From positions 36,204-100,203 of the forward strand of contig CAKSQF010000008.1 of assembly GCA_934486825.1 (NCBI GenBank): a DNA stretch of 64,000 nt. The letters run 5' to 3'. The stretch is from an uncultured Eubacteriales bacterium. Its GTDB lineage: Bacteria > Bacillota > Clostridia > Oscillospirales > CAG-272. The position numbers and the translations under genes are program-made. Of this stretch, positions 8,157 through 17,512 are shown piece by piece. Within the stretch, counting starts at the first letter, position 1; every line of letters starts with the position of its first letter. The notes under the pieces were generated by a model, which made no database searches, had not been told where the DNA came from, and saw nothing but the letters and a program-made list of their open reading frames with translations.

Positions 8157-8198
8157 TATTTTATGTCCTTTATTTTTGTTTGTTCGGAGGTGTTGCTT

Positions 8199-9767
8199 TT
8201 GCATCAGGCATTGTACAGGAAATGGCGCCCCGCCGTTTTCTCGGATGTTGTCGGGCAGGATCATATTACAAAGGTGCTTGAATATGAAGCATCGAATAAA
8301 AAGCTCAGCCATGCATATCTTTTTTGCGGTTCACGCGGCACCGGGAAGACAACCTGTGCAAAAATATTGGCAAAAGCGGCAAACTGCGCAAATCTGAAAA
8401 ACGGTAATCCGTGTAATGAGTGTGCTTCTTGTAAGTCGATCGATCTCGGAACCTCGCTCGAGGTCCTTGAAATGGACGCGGCAAGCAATACCGGCGTAGA
8501 TTATATAAGAGATATACGTGAGGATGTCATATATACACCGTCAGAGATGGGAACAAGAGTGTATATAATCGACGAGGTACATATGCTTTCCGAAAGCGCG
8601 TTCAATGCGCTGCTCAAAACCTTGGAGGAGCCTCCCGCAAACGTTATCTTTGTGCTGGCAACAACCGAGCTTCAGAAAATACCCGCAACGATCGTTTCAA
8701 GATGCCAGCGATTCGATTTCAGACGTATACCGATGGAACAGCTGATGTCAAGACTGCTTTATATTGCGGAAAAGGAAAAAATAGACCTTTCCGAGGACGG
8801 TGCAAGACTGATAGCAAGGCTCGCACAGGGCGGTATGCGTGATTCGATAAGCATGCTGGAACTTTGCGCCGCAGACGGTGAGAGAATAACCGATGAAAAG
8901 GTGCGCAGAACAGCAGGTGTTGTCGGACGGGAGTCTGTTGTGCGCTCGGTGCGTGCCGTTATCGATAAAAAACCGAAGATACTTCTTGATGAGGTTGCGT
9001 CGGTCTATAAATCGTCACGTGATATATCGGTTTATCTCGGGGAGCTTGCACAGTTTTATCGTGATATGATGGTCCGGAAGGCGATGAACGTAAGTTCCGC
9101 TTCGTCGGTGTCAAAGGAAATTCTTGATGTTTCGGACGCCGAGCTTACCGATCTTGTGCAGTTTTCATCGATGATGCGTTACAGTACAATGGTCTACCAT
9201 TCGAAGCTTATAGAGAGTGCACTTTTGTCGATAAACCGCGGGGCGGATAAGAGAATAACCGCCGAAATGACACTTATCAGAATGTGCAATGAGGCATCGG
9301 GTGACTCCAATGAAGCACTTTCCGCGCGTATCGATGCACTTGACGAGAAACTGACACAGTATATGGCATCGGCAATAAGGATGCCGGTGTCTTCAAAAGA
9401 TGAGCCGCCGATTACCGAGGTCATCGGACATGAGGAAAAGGTTGCCGAAAAGTCCGAAAAGGCTGAGGATAATCGTAATGATGATGCTGTCGGACCGTAT
9501 AACGGTTGGCAGAGTCTTGTCGAGAGCTACGAGAAGGTCGATAAAGGAGCTGCCGCCTTTCTTGCAGGCGCGGATGCAGTTGTTACTGCGGACGGGAAAC
9601 TTGTAATAAGACTTAAAGATGCTTTTGCAAAAACAATACTTACAGATAAAAAGGCTCCGGATTCATTGCTGTCGCTTGCGACGGCGCACGGCGAAAAATT
9701 CGGATCGGTCGAACTTGTGGTTGTAAAAAAGACCGAAAACAGAAATCTGTTTGATGAGCTGTTTTGA
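8199..9767 (+). CDS. dnaX: DNA polymerase III subunit gamma/tau
   Basis: DnaX is the ATPase of the clamp loader that places the sliding clamp on primed DNA. Visible features: HQALYRKWRPAVFSDVVGQ at the N-terminus, Walker A CGSRGTGKTT, a zinc module with four Cys (NCANL..NPCNECASC), Walker B DEVHMLSESAFNALLKTLEEPP, and the SRC sensor. The frame is open back into the SRP RNA, but GGAGG at 8186-8190 is spaced for the TTG at 8199, where homology also starts, giving 522 residues. It is the first gene of dnaX-ybaB-recR, all involved in replication or repair. Confidence 0.93.
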   Translation: MHQALYRKWRPAVFSDVVGQDHITKVLEYEASNKKLSHAYLFCGSRGTGKTTCAKILAKAANCANLKNGNPCNECASCKSIDLGTSLEVLEMDAASNTGVDYIRDIREDVIYTPSEMGTRVYIIDEVHMLSESAFNALLKTLEEPPANVIFVLATTELQKIPATIVSRCQRFDFRRIPMEQLMSRLLYIAEKEKIDLSEDGARLIARLAQGGMRDSISMLELCAADGERITDEKVRRTAGVVGRESVVRSVRAVIDKKPKILLDEVASVYKSSRDISVYLGELAQFYRDMMVRKAMNVSSASSVSKEILDVSDAELTDLVQFSSMMRYSTMVYHSKLIESALLSINRGADKRITAEMTLIRMCNEASGDSNEALSARIDALDEKLTQYMASAIRMPVSSKDEPPITEVIGHEEKVAEKSEKAEDNRNDDAVGPYNGWQSLVESYEKVDKGAAAFLAGADAVVTADGKLVIRLKDAFAKTILTDKKAPDSLLSLATAHGEKFGSVELVVVKKTENRNLFDELF

Positions 9768-9813
9768 AGCAATATAGTGATTTGAAATAATACAGTAAAA
9801 GGAAGAATTCAAT

Positions 9814-10170
9814 ATGAAATCAAGATTACCCGAAGGAATGGGAAAAGGCCCCGGAAATATGCAGAGCATGATTAAGCAGGCACAGAAGATGCAGGCTGAT
9901 ATGGAGGCAAAGCAGGCAGAGCTTGACGCCGCAGAGTATGAGGTTCAGGCTGGCGGCGGTGCCGTCTCGGTAAAGATAAACGGTAAAAAGGAGATTCTTT
10001 CAATGGAGATATCTCCCGATGTCGTTGATCCGGATGATATCGAAACACTTTCCGATATAATCGTTGCCGCGGTCAATCAGGCAATCAAAAAGGTCGAATC
10101 AACCAATGAAACGGCTATGTCGGCAATAACCGGCGGTATGAATCTTCCCGGACTCAACGGACTTTTCTGA
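9814..10170 (+). CDS. YbaB/EbfC nucleoid-associated protein
   Basis: A 118-residue DNA-binding protein of the YbaB/EbfC family, which dimerises into a tweezer-like shape. After a glycine-rich start (GMGKGPGNMQSMIKQAQKMQ) comes a helix, then AGGGAVSVKINGKKEILSMEI and the C-terminal helix. The position between dnaX and recR is conserved in bacteria; a role in recombination or nucleoid packaging is inferred. It is 46 bases after dnaX and two bases before recR. Confidence 0.93.
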   Translation: MKSRLPEGMGKGPGNMQSMIKQAQKMQADMEAKQAELDAAEYEVQAGGGAVSVKINGKKEILSMEISPDVVDPDDIETLSDIIVAAVNQAIKKVESTNETAMSAITGGMNLPGLNGLF

Positions 10171-10172
10171 TA

Positions 10173-10772
10173 ATGAGTGAGTATATCCTGCCGCTTGAAC
10201 GGCTTGTGGAGCAGTTCGGGAAGCTTCCCGGGGTCGGCAGAAAGACAGCAACCCGTTATGCTCTCGCAATACTTGATCTTGACAGAGAAAAGGCGGAGGA
10301 GCTTGCCGACGCAATAATTGATGCCAAAAGGCGGATAAAAAGATGCCGCATATGCAACAATATATGCGAGGGCGATGTCTGCGACGTTTGTATGGATGAA
10401 AACCGCGAGCCGATCATCTGCGTGGTTGAGGATGCACGTGCGGTTATGTCGATTGAGCGGGTGCGCGACTATCGTGGTAAGTACCACGTTCTCGGAGGTG
10501 TGATATCTCCGGTAAACGGTGTCGGACCCGATCAGCTCAAAATAAAAGAGCTTCTGGCAAGGGTAAACAACGAAGCGATAAAAGAGATAATCATTGCAAC
10601 CAATCCGACGATTGAGGGAGAGGCAACGGCAATGTACCTCACAAGGCTTTTAAAGCCGTTTGATATTAAAATATCAAGGCTTGCGTACGGTATACCGGTC
10701 GGAGCCGATCTTGAGTATGCGGATGAAGTGACCCTTTTCCGTGCAATTGACGGCAGAAGGGAAATGAAATAA
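10173..10772 (+). CDS. recR: Recombination protein RecR
   Basis: RecR acts with RecF and RecO in loading RecA on gapped DNA. The 199 residues show the helix-hairpin-helix (LPGVGRKTATRYAL), a four-cysteine zinc finger (CRICNNICEGDVCDVC), the Toprim domain beginning at ICVVEDARAVMSIE, and the C-terminal Walker-B-like stretch. The length is normal. It is the last gene of the dnaX operon and its stop codon lies inside the following terminator stem. Confidence 0.95.
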   Translation: MSEYILPLERLVEQFGKLPGVGRKTATRYALAILDLDREKAEELADAIIDAKRRIKRCRICNNICEGDVCDVCMDENREPIICVVEDARAVMSIERVRDYRGKYHVLGGVISPVNGVGPDQLKIKELLARVNNEAIKEIIIATNPTIEGEATAMYLTRLLKPFDIKISRLAYGIPVGADLEYADEVTLFRAIDGRREMK

Positions 10773-10817
10773 AAGTGCATGTCGGTCGAAATTGTTTCGA
10801 CCGACATGCACTTTTTC
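10771..10817. terminator. Bidirectional terminator between recR and the DUF218 gene
   Basis: A near-perfect 21-base inverted repeat, AAAAGTGCATGTCGGTCGAA against its complement, with a loop of three bases and A and T runs on both sides. It serves recR on the plus strand and the convergent minus-strand gene. Confidence 0.9.
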
Positions 10818-11635
10818 TAAAATATTGAAGTGTTGCCTTTTGCAGTGTCAACAACAAGTGATATGAATTCACGTATCAGAAAATGAGGAAGCAGCATTGT
10901 TGGCATGGATGCGGGTATTCCGGATACGTTTTTAACTCCGCATTTTCTTGCAATGGCTTTCGCACGGAAAATGTGAAAATTGTTGCTGACAACAGCAACG
11001 CTCGGATTTTCATCTCCGATCATTGCCATGCTGTATTTTATGTTTTCGGAAGTTGATGTCGAGCGGTCTTCGATTATTATACGGTCGTTGCCGATGCCGC
11101 GTCGTACAAGTCCGTCCCGGATACATTCGGCTTCGCTGATAATTTCATCCTGACCCTGTCCGCCTGAGGCGATGCAAATGCTGTCAGGATTGTCACTCAG
11201 ATACCTGTATGCCGCCTGTATTCTTCTTTCAAGAGCCGGTGACGGCCAACGCTTGTATACACGTGCACCGAGAACGATTACATAATCGACCTGCTTTGAA
11301 TTGTTGTCGGGAAAAAATCCGCTTATAATACAGGCTTCAACCGTCAGAAAAAATAACAGACAAATTGTGAAAACCACACCCGCGGTAATAATGATTGACC
11401 TCGGAATACGTATGATTTTGTCTTTGTGTAACTGCTTCAACAGCAGAAAGAGAATTATACATGCCGAGAAAAACAGCCAGATGTATAAAATCGAAATCGA
11501 AAATCCGCCGTATAATCCCGCAGCAAAATAGTACGAGGTAAACAGAACCGAAATAACGGTCAGAATGATGTTGGGAACAGTTCCGAAAAAAGCGTTTCTT
11601 ATAAATTTAAGAGTTTTCTGTAATTTTTCAGCCAT
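10817..11635 (-). CDS. YdcF-like DUF218 membrane protein
   Basis: A 272-residue protein with about three membrane segments in the first 100 residues followed by a DUF218 domain (ElyC/SanA/YdcF group). Domain marks: VDYVIVLGARVYKRWPSPAL, IASGGQGQDEIISEAE, DRSTSTSENIKYS and VSNNFHIFRA. Relatives are linked to cell-envelope integrity in enterobacteria, and YdcF binds SAM; the activity here is unknown. It starts 18 bases after the M23-like gene and is probably co-transcribed. Confidence 0.85.
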   Translation of the reverse strand: MAEKLQKTLKFIRNAFFGTVPNIILTVISVLFTSYYFAAGLYGGFSISILYIWLFFSACIILFLLLKQLHKDKIIRIPRSIIITAGVVFTICLLFFLTVEACIISGFFPDNNSKQVDYVIVLGARVYKRWPSPALERRIQAAYRYLSDNPDSICIASGGQGQDEIISEAECIRDGLVRRGIGNDRIIIEDRSTSTSENIKYSMAMIGDENPSVAVVSNNFHIFRAKAIARKCGVKNVSGIPASMPTMLLPHFLIREFISLVVDTAKGNTSIF

Positions 11636-11653
11636 GATTGTATTCCGTCCCGG

Positions 11654-13330
11654 TCAGCTGAGATCGCCGATAACGATCTCGCCGTTCCTTCCGCCTTCTG
11701 CAAGCGGGTAATACGAAACCGGTGTGTCACCGAGCCAAAGTTCAAAATAACATGTGTGGTCGTCGGTGTATCCCTGCTTTCCGCCACCGGTTGCAATCTG
11801 TGTGCCTTTTTCAACAATGTCACCGACCTTTACCGTTGAGGTGTCGAGACAATAGTACACCGATCTGAGACCGAGTCCGTGATCGATAACCACGGTAAGA
11901 CCTCCCATGACGGTATTTCCGACATAGATGACCTTGCCGCTGTTTGATGCATAAACCGGCTGGTTTTTGTAACAAACCCATGCTATTCCGTTTGAAATGT
12001 GTTTTTCTTCCTCTGTACCGTTGTTTACCGTGTCGCCGAAACGCGCACGGTTCTGCTTTTCATCCGGGGTAAGGAATGAACCCGAGAAGTATACTTTGTC
12101 CTCGCACGGCAGTCCCGCAATAAGTTGTCTGAATGCGTCAAAGTTGGCTTTTGATCTTGTAGTCATGTCAATTACGCCCTGGTAATTGTATTTTCGCTCT
12201 TTAACCTTTGCGGTGGACGGCTTGACGTCAAGATCAAGTTCGGTGGTCTTATTAAGATAGTTGACGGTTATTTTGTAAGTTGCCTCTTTTTCAGGATCAA
12301 AAAGTGTGAACGGGATAAGCGTTCTTATGCAGTCGCCGTCTCTGTAAAAGATCGGATTGAACTTGATTTCCGGACTTACGGTTACTTTTATCTGCGACAG
12401 ATCGTCGATCTCAATGTATTTCCCGGAGAGAACGACAAATTCGCCCGATTCGATCGTGCTTTCGCCGAGCCAGAAGGCGGCGAGAGGATCAAATACAAAA
12501 TCTATAACAAAGCTGTATTCGATCTTTCCGCCGGAGCCGCCTCCGGAGAGCGGCTCCCATTCGGCGCTGATTTCTATGTTTACCGTAAGGTCATCTTTGA
12601 TGTTTTTTCTGAAATAGTCCTTCTCAAGGAAGGTGTCCAGACTCCCGCTGAAAATCATATTTCCGGTTTTGTCGGTTACTTTTATGGCGGATTTGTCGGG
12701 TACGCGGCTGAACTTCGGGTCAAACGATCTGTATGAACATTCGACCTTGCCGTTTATATCAGCGGTCTTTGGCGAAACGTCGTGTCTGACATTGCTGTAA
12801 CTGTAATATGACCAGTCGCATTTGTCCGGCGCGACCGTTTTTCCGTTGAGTGTAAGTACCGGAACAGATGAGCCTTTGTAAAGACTGGACGAAAAATCAC
12901 TGTCAAGAAATGATATTGCGGCGGATGCGTTGATGATAAAGGCGTTGCCGTCGAGATCAAGATAATAGCTGTTGCTCGGTTTCGCGGATGAGAAATAATA
13001 TTTGTATTCGGATGTAAGATCGTAGCTGTAATATGTTACGGATATATATTCGCTGTCGGTCAGCTCTTCCGGGAGCGATGTTACGGATCGTGCCGAATCG
13101 TGAATCTCCATGAGAATGTCTATGAGCTTTTTTCCGGTGTCGTCGGAGCGGTCGTATTTTGTGACAACTCCGTTCAGGTCACAAAAGTCAAGTGAGGTTA
13201 TCGATTTTTTTTCAACAGGCGCATCTTTTGCCGTTATGTAGGAGCCGATTGCAAAATAAGTCGGAATGAACAGTAAGGCAACAGTAAAAGCCGCAATCAG
13301 TATTTTTTTGATTTTATTTTTATCTCTCAT
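11654..13330 (-). CDS. Membrane-anchored degenerate M23 (LytM) protein
   Basis: Residues 1-30 form a basic start and one membrane segment (signal anchor). A long extracytoplasmic region of about 380 residues without recognised domain follows, then a C-terminal M23 fold (NQPVYASNSGKVIYVG, TVVIDHGLGLRSVYYCL, VKVGDIVEKGTQIA, TCYFELWLG). Every metal ligand is missing: the HxGxD motif reads SNGIA, the YxHL position reads YYCL, and HLHFE reads TCYFE. It is therefore probably an inactive regulator or scaffold, as are EnvC and some SpoIIQ-type proteins. The frame opens at 13372, but AAAGGA before the ATG at 13330 sets 558 residues. Confidence 0.85.
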   Translation of the reverse strand: MRDKNKIKKILIAAFTVALLFIPTYFAIGSYITAKDAPVEKKSITSLDFCDLNGVVTKYDRSDDTGKKLIDILMEIHDSARSVTSLPEELTDSEYISVTYYSYDLTSEYKYYFSSAKPSNSYYLDLDGNAFIINASAAISFLDSDFSSSLYKGSSVPVLTLNGKTVAPDKCDWSYYSYSNVRHDVSPKTADINGKVECSYRSFDPKFSRVPDKSAIKVTDKTGNMIFSGSLDTFLEKDYFRKNIKDDLTVNIEISAEWEPLSGGGSGGKIEYSFVIDFVFDPLAAFWLGESTIESGEFVVLSGKYIEIDDLSQIKVTVSPEIKFNPIFYRDGDCIRTLIPFTLFDPEKEATYKITVNYLNKTTELDLDVKPSTAKVKERKYNYQGVIDMTTRSKANFDAFRQLIAGLPCEDKVYFSGSFLTPDEKQNRARFGDTVNNGTEEEKHISNGIAWVCYKNQPVYASNSGKVIYVGNTVMGGLTVVIDHGLGLRSVYYCLDTSTVKVGDIVEKGTQIATGGGKQGYTDDHTCYFELWLGDTPVSYYPLAEGGRNGEIVIGDLS

Positions 13331-13436
13331 CGGAACGCCCGTCCTTTCACTCTGTAAAAAATATTTTATCATAGATTTGCCGCGAAATCAATATAATTAT
13401 GTTAATAAAAAGATATTTTGTAAAGAGAGTATACCT

Positions 13437-13931
13437 ATGAAAAAGGCAGTCGCCGCTTTGCTTTCGATATTGTTGATTTTAACGCTTTTGTCGTGCAGAA
13501 ATGAGTATTTATCGTCCACCGATCTGCTGTGTGAACTGATTGCCGTACTTCCCGAGCACCCTGATTTCAATATGTATTTCAGTGGCGGCAGTGATGAACA
13601 TTTTATCGATGATAACAGTATGAAAAAGCTTTTTAACGGAGTGAACCCGTGCGCGGTCGCGGCTGATTACGCATTCTGCCTTTCCGGAGATGATCGGCTG
13701 TTCGAGATTTTCGTGTTCCGCGCGGAATCAGCCGACCTTTCCGACGAACTTGACGCAATTCTGCGCAGACGCATAACCATGGTGCAGAAATCGGATGTTT
13801 ACTTATACAATGAAGAATGGTTTGAGACTGTAATTGCATCTGCCGAGACCGTTTACAGACACGGGTATGCTTTTTTGCTTATAACGCCGTATAACCGACT
13901 TCTTGCGGATACAATCAGAAAATCAGTGTAA
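13437..13931 (+). CDS. Small lipoprotein, possibly DUF4358-like
   Basis: A 164-residue protein with a lipoprotein signal: MKKAVAALLSILLILTLLSC, with the lipid-accepting Cys near residue 20. The mature part has AADYAFCLSGDDRLFEIFVFRAES and a helix ending in IRRR-like residues (DELDAILRRRITMV), which resembles DUF4358 lipoproteins of Clostridia; that match is a pattern memory and not certain. The start is the ATG at 13437 with AGAG before it; a longer frame to 13266 crosses the divergent M23-like gene and is unlikely. It faces ftsH across a shared terminator. Confidence 0.7.
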   Translation: MKKAVAALLSILLILTLLSCRNEYLSSTDLLCELIAVLPEHPDFNMYFSGGSDEHFIDDNSMKKLFNGVNPCAVAADYAFCLSGDDRLFEIFVFRAESADLSDELDAILRRRITMVQKSDVYLYNEEWFETVIASAETVYRHGYAFLLITPYNRLLADTIRKSV

Positions 13932-13938
13932 AAAATGA

Positions 13939-13962
13939 ATCCCCCGTTTTCTGACGGGGGAT
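13939..13962 (-). terminator. Terminator of the ftsH operon
   Basis: ATCCCCCGT and ACGGGGGAT pair around a six-base loop. Read on the minus strand it is followed by TTCATTTTTT. It may also stop the convergent lipoprotein transcript. Confidence 0.8.
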
Positions 13963-13977
13963 AAATTATAAAATGAA

Positions 13978-16065
13978 TCAGAAGTCGGAGAAGAAATTGT
14001 TGTCGCCGTGACTGTCGTCCTTCTGATCTGCGTGAGTGTCACCATGGTCACTGTCGCCGTGATGATCTCTGTGATCGTGATGGTGAGCCGCGGCTTCTTC
14101 GCGTCTTCTGCGTTCCTCTTCGGCTTTTTGCTGTTCAATGCGAAGCTCTTCGGCTTTGTTTTCTTCCATGCTCTTCTTGCGCTTTTCGTCCATCATTGCC
14201 TCAAGCGCTTCAATGGTCGGTTCCGGATCGTTATCCATGAGCGCTTTGAACTGGATCTCGTCCATGGTCTCGTTTTTGATAAGAAAAGCGGCGATCGATT
14301 CGAGTTTGCCTCTGTGTTCGTTTATGACCTTTTCGGCAACGGCATATGCGTTGTTTATTATGCTGTGAATTTCCTCGTCAATAAGCGATGCGGTTTTCTC
14401 CGAATAGTTTTGTTCGTCGCTGATTTCACGTCCGAGGAACACCTCCGTGTGTCCCGAACCATACTGAATCGGACCGAGCTTTTCGCTCATTCCGAGCTGT
14501 GTGACCATTTTACGCGCTATTTCGGTTGCTCTCTGAATGTCGTTTGACGCACCGCCCGAAATATCATTGAAGAATACCGCCTCGGCAGCTCTGCCCGCAA
14601 GCAGGGAAGCAATCTCGTTTCCGAGTTCGTTTTTGTATTCGCTGGTCTTGTCGTCGTTCGGCAAATAGAGCGTGTATCCGAGCGCACGTCCGCTCGGGAT
14701 GATCGAAATCTGGTGGACCGGATCAAGTCCCGGCAGTATGTGGCGTACAACTGCGTGACCTGCCTCATGAATGGCGGTCTTGTATTTTTCGTCCTCGCTG
14801 ATGTGCAGAGTCCTTTTCTGAGTACCGACCATAATCTTCATTTTGGAGTCTTCAATGTCGTTCATACCGATAAGACTCTTTCCGCGTCTTGCGGCAAGGA
14901 GTGCGGCTTCGTTCAGAAGGTTTGCAAGATCGGCACCGGTAAATCCGGGGGTTCCTCTTGCGATGACCTCAAGATCAACGTCCTTTTCAAACGGTTTGCT
15001 TTTCGCATGCACCTTGAGTATTTCAACACGTCCGCGCAGATCGGGATAGTTTACCGTAACCTGACGGTCAAATCTTCCCGGACGAAGAAGTGCGGGATCA
15101 AGGATATCCGGACGGTTGGTCGCCGCCATGACAATTATTCCTTCATTGCCGCTGAAGCCGTCCATTTCGACAAGAAGCTGGTTGAGCGTCTGTTCGCGTT
15201 CGTCATGTCCGCCGCCGAGTCCGGCACCGCGATGGCGTCCGACCGCATCAATCTCATCAATAAAGACAATGGATGCCGGATTCTTTCTTGCGGTGTCGAA
15301 AAGATCGCGTACTCTCGAAGCGCCGACACCGACGTACATTTCAACAAAATCAGAACCGGAAATTGAATAAAAGGGAACTCCGGCTTCACCGGCAACGGCC
15401 TTTGCAAGCAGTGTCTTACCGGTACCGGGAGGGCCCATCAGCAGAACACCGTGCGGTATCTTAGCACCGAGCTTTGTAAATTTGGAGGGATCCTTAAGAA
15501 ATTCGACGATCTCCTGAAGCTCCTGCTTCTCTTCGTCGGCACCGGCAACATCGGTAAAGCGGACCTTGTTCTTGTCTCCGGATATCGAAACCTTCGCACG
15601 TGCTTTCCCGAAGCTGTTTATTTTAGAGCCTTTCCCGCCGCTTGCCTCTCTGAACACATAGGCAAAAAGCGCAATCACGGCGATAATCACTATGATGTAC
15701 GGAAGAAGCGAGATCCAGACAGGATATGTTGTCGGCTCTTTCAGATTGAACTTGACAAGGGGATTGCCGTTTTCATCAAAGATGTAATTGTCGTAGCAGT
15801 CGTTGTAGAATCTTTCGCGATCCTGAAGCGTAAAGCTTATCTTTCTGCCGTCGGATAAAACAAGCTTCAATTCGTTTTGTCCGTCAAGTTCAAATTCCTT
15901 AACCGAAATGGCGTTTTCGTCTTCGCTCTTTATGTTGCGGAAGTAGGTCACTATGTCCTCGTAGGTTATACTCTCGCTTCTGTCGCCGAGCAGATAATAC
16001 GCGGCGAATACAAAAACAGCGAGAACGAGAACATAGATAATGAGTTTTTTAAAGCTTCCCTTCAT
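13978..16065 (-). CDS. ftsH: ATP-dependent zinc metalloprotease FtsH
   Basis: FtsH is the membrane-bound AAA protease that removes misfolded membrane proteins and short-lived regulators. It has two membrane segments (near residues 7-25 and 105-125), Walker A GPPGTGKT, DEIDAVG, the SRH region with RPGRFDRQV, and the zinc site HEAGH with a downstream Asp. GGAGG five bases before the ATG at 16065 gives 695 residues. The C-terminus is odd: after a charged helix, about 40 residues are very rich in His and Asp (AAAHHHDHRDHHGDSDHGDT). The 5' end overlaps tilS by 17 bases, an ancient tilS-ftsH link. Confidence 0.95.
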   Translation of the reverse strand: MKGSFKKLIIYVLVLAVFVFAAYYLLGDRSESITYEDIVTYFRNIKSEDENAISVKEFELDGQNELKLVLSDGRKISFTLQDRERFYNDCYDNYIFDENGNPLVKFNLKEPTTYPVWISLLPYIIVIIAVIALFAYVFREASGGKGSKINSFGKARAKVSISGDKNKVRFTDVAGADEEKQELQEIVEFLKDPSKFTKLGAKIPHGVLLMGPPGTGKTLLAKAVAGEAGVPFYSISGSDFVEMYVGVGASRVRDLFDTARKNPASIVFIDEIDAVGRHRGAGLGGGHDEREQTLNQLLVEMDGFSGNEGIIVMAATNRPDILDPALLRPGRFDRQVTVNYPDLRGRVEILKVHAKSKPFEKDVDLEVIARGTPGFTGADLANLLNEAALLAARRGKSLIGMNDIEDSKMKIMVGTQKRTLHISEDEKYKTAIHEAGHAVVRHILPGLDPVHQISIIPSGRALGYTLYLPNDDKTSEYKNELGNEIASLLAGRAAEAVFFNDISGGASNDIQRATEIARKMVTQLGMSEKLGPIQYGSGHTEVFLGREISDEQNYSEKTASLIDEEIHSIINNAYAVAEKVINEHRGKLESIAAFLIKNETMDEIQFKALMDNDPEPTIEALEAMMDEKRKKSMEENKAEELRIEQQKAEEERRRREEAAAHHHDHRDHHGDSDHGDTHADQKDDSHGDNNFFSDF

Positions 16066-17512
16066 AAATTCCTCCGTTTTCGTTTTTGTTTGGTCTGCTC
16101 TCAATAGATTTTTCTGTATTACGGTTCATAAAACAGTAGATGCTGATATCATCACCGCGCGAATCGTCGTCGGTTGTTCCGTCGCGGGCAGGGAAGCCCG
16201 GGATCCACAGAATTTCCGGACCGTCGGTGATTATGGGGAGAATTTTTCGTGTTCCGATCGGGATTTTGCCGTCGCAGAAAAGTTTTTTGACTTTTCTTGT
16301 CATGTTTCCGAAACGTATGCGGTCTCCGTCCGCTCTTGATCTTGCAAAAAGATCATCGCTACATATTCTATCAGACCGAAATGTTTTGTGTATGGCTAAT
16401 TTGTAAATAAATTGTTTTTCTTTTATTGATTTTTCTTCCGCATTTCCGATGTTTTTCCATATACATATATATGCATCTGCTTGCGGGATATAATTTTCCC
16501 CGAAGTGCAGTCTGATACGGTATCCGCAGTCGTCGGTTCCGATGAGGTCTGTCTTTTCAAAAACAAGCTTTTCTTTTTTTATAACTGCGGATATGCGGCA
16601 CGGCAGATCGGTGCGACTTTCCGATTTTCCCTTGCGTATAAGAGCGCAAAGCGCGTCAAGATGAACTGCGGATAGCGATTCACCGCCGCTTATACTGCGG
16701 AAACGGTTGCTGATAAGCCTGTACAGAATTGCGTCGTGAAGCTCCGAAAGCTCTTTTATATCGTCTGTTTTTTCATAGACTTTTGCACAGGCTTCGATAT
16801 AATCGCAGTCGATCCGCTGCGATCGGCAGAATCTCAGTGCGGCATCCGACGCCGACGGGTTGATCTTTTTCAGCAGCGGTAAGATCCGACTTCTGATAAA
16901 ATTGCGGGTGTATGCCTCGTCGAGATTTGTCTCGTCGGTTATGTATCCGAGACCGTTCTGCATTGCATAACCGAGAATTTCGTTTTTGGTAAGCGGAAGG
17001 AGCGGTCTGATAATTCTTCCGCGGATCGGGGCAATGCCGCATCCGCCCTTTGATCCGCTTCCGCGGACTATGTTGAATATCAGTGTTTCAAGGTTGTCGT
17101 CGGCATGGTGCGCAACCGCAATCCGGTCTATGTTCTTTTCAACACGGTATTTTTCAAGACAATCGTAACGCATGTCGCGGGCGACCTCTTCAAGTCCGCG
17201 CTTCTGCTTTGCGGCAGTTGACGGGACATCGATCCGTGCATATCCGAAATCAACGCCGAGCTGTTCGCAAAAACTTCTGCAGAATTCAAGATCCCTGTCG
17301 GCAGTGGCTCCGCGTATTCCGTGGTGAACGTGAAAAGCGTGAAGTCCGATCCCGCTCTTTTTGCAGTAGATCGATAAAATCTGCAAAAGCACAACAGAAT
17401 CAGCCCCTCCCGAAAAGCCGACAACAATTGATCCGCAATCGGAAAGAAGCTGTTTCTGTTCAATAAATTCGGTAACTTTGTCAAAAGACTGTCCTTGGGG
17501 CTCAAAGTTCAT
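16049..17512 (-). CDS. tilS: tRNA(Ile)-lysidine synthase
   Basis: TilS attaches lysine to C34 of the CAU-anticodon tRNA-Ile so that it reads AUA. The PP-loop is VGFSGGADSVVLL near residue 32; HVHHGIRG, AVAHHADDNLETLIFNIVRGSG and the IRPLL..TKNEI stretch complete the catalytic domain, and the C-terminal TilS domain follows. It is 487 residues, full length. The start overlaps the dnaB stop (ATGA) and the end overlaps ftsH, so dnaB-tilS-ftsH is one coupled transcript. Confidence 0.93.
   Translation of the reverse strand: MNFEPQGQSFDKVTEFIEQKQLLSDCGSIVVGFSGGADSVVLLQILSIYCKKSGIGLHAFHVHHGIRGATADRDLEFCRSFCEQLGVDFGYARIDVPSTAAKQKRGLEEVARDMRYDCLEKYRVEKNIDRIAVAHHADDNLETLIFNIVRGSGSKGGCGIAPIRGRIIRPLLPLTKNEILGYAMQNGLGYITDETNLDEAYTRNFIRSRILPLLKKINPSASDAALRFCRSQRIDCDYIEACAKVYEKTDDIKELSELHDAILYRLISNRFRSISGGESLSAVHLDALCALIRKGKSESRTDLPCRISAVIKKEKLVFEKTDLIGTDDCGYRIRLHFGENYIPQADAYICIWKNIGNAEEKSIKEKQFIYKLAIHKTFRSDRICSDDLFARSRADGDRIRFGNMTRKVKKLFCDGKIPIGTRKILPIITDGPEILWIPGFPARDGTTDDDSRGDDISIYCFMNRNTEKSIESRPNKNENGGIYEGKL

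Noticed and set aside
8076..8198. dnaX frame open into the SRP RNA, giving 41 extra N-terminal residues
   Set aside because: The extra part overlaps the structured RNA, has no family similarity, and a GGAGG correctly spaced for TTG at 8199 explains the start.
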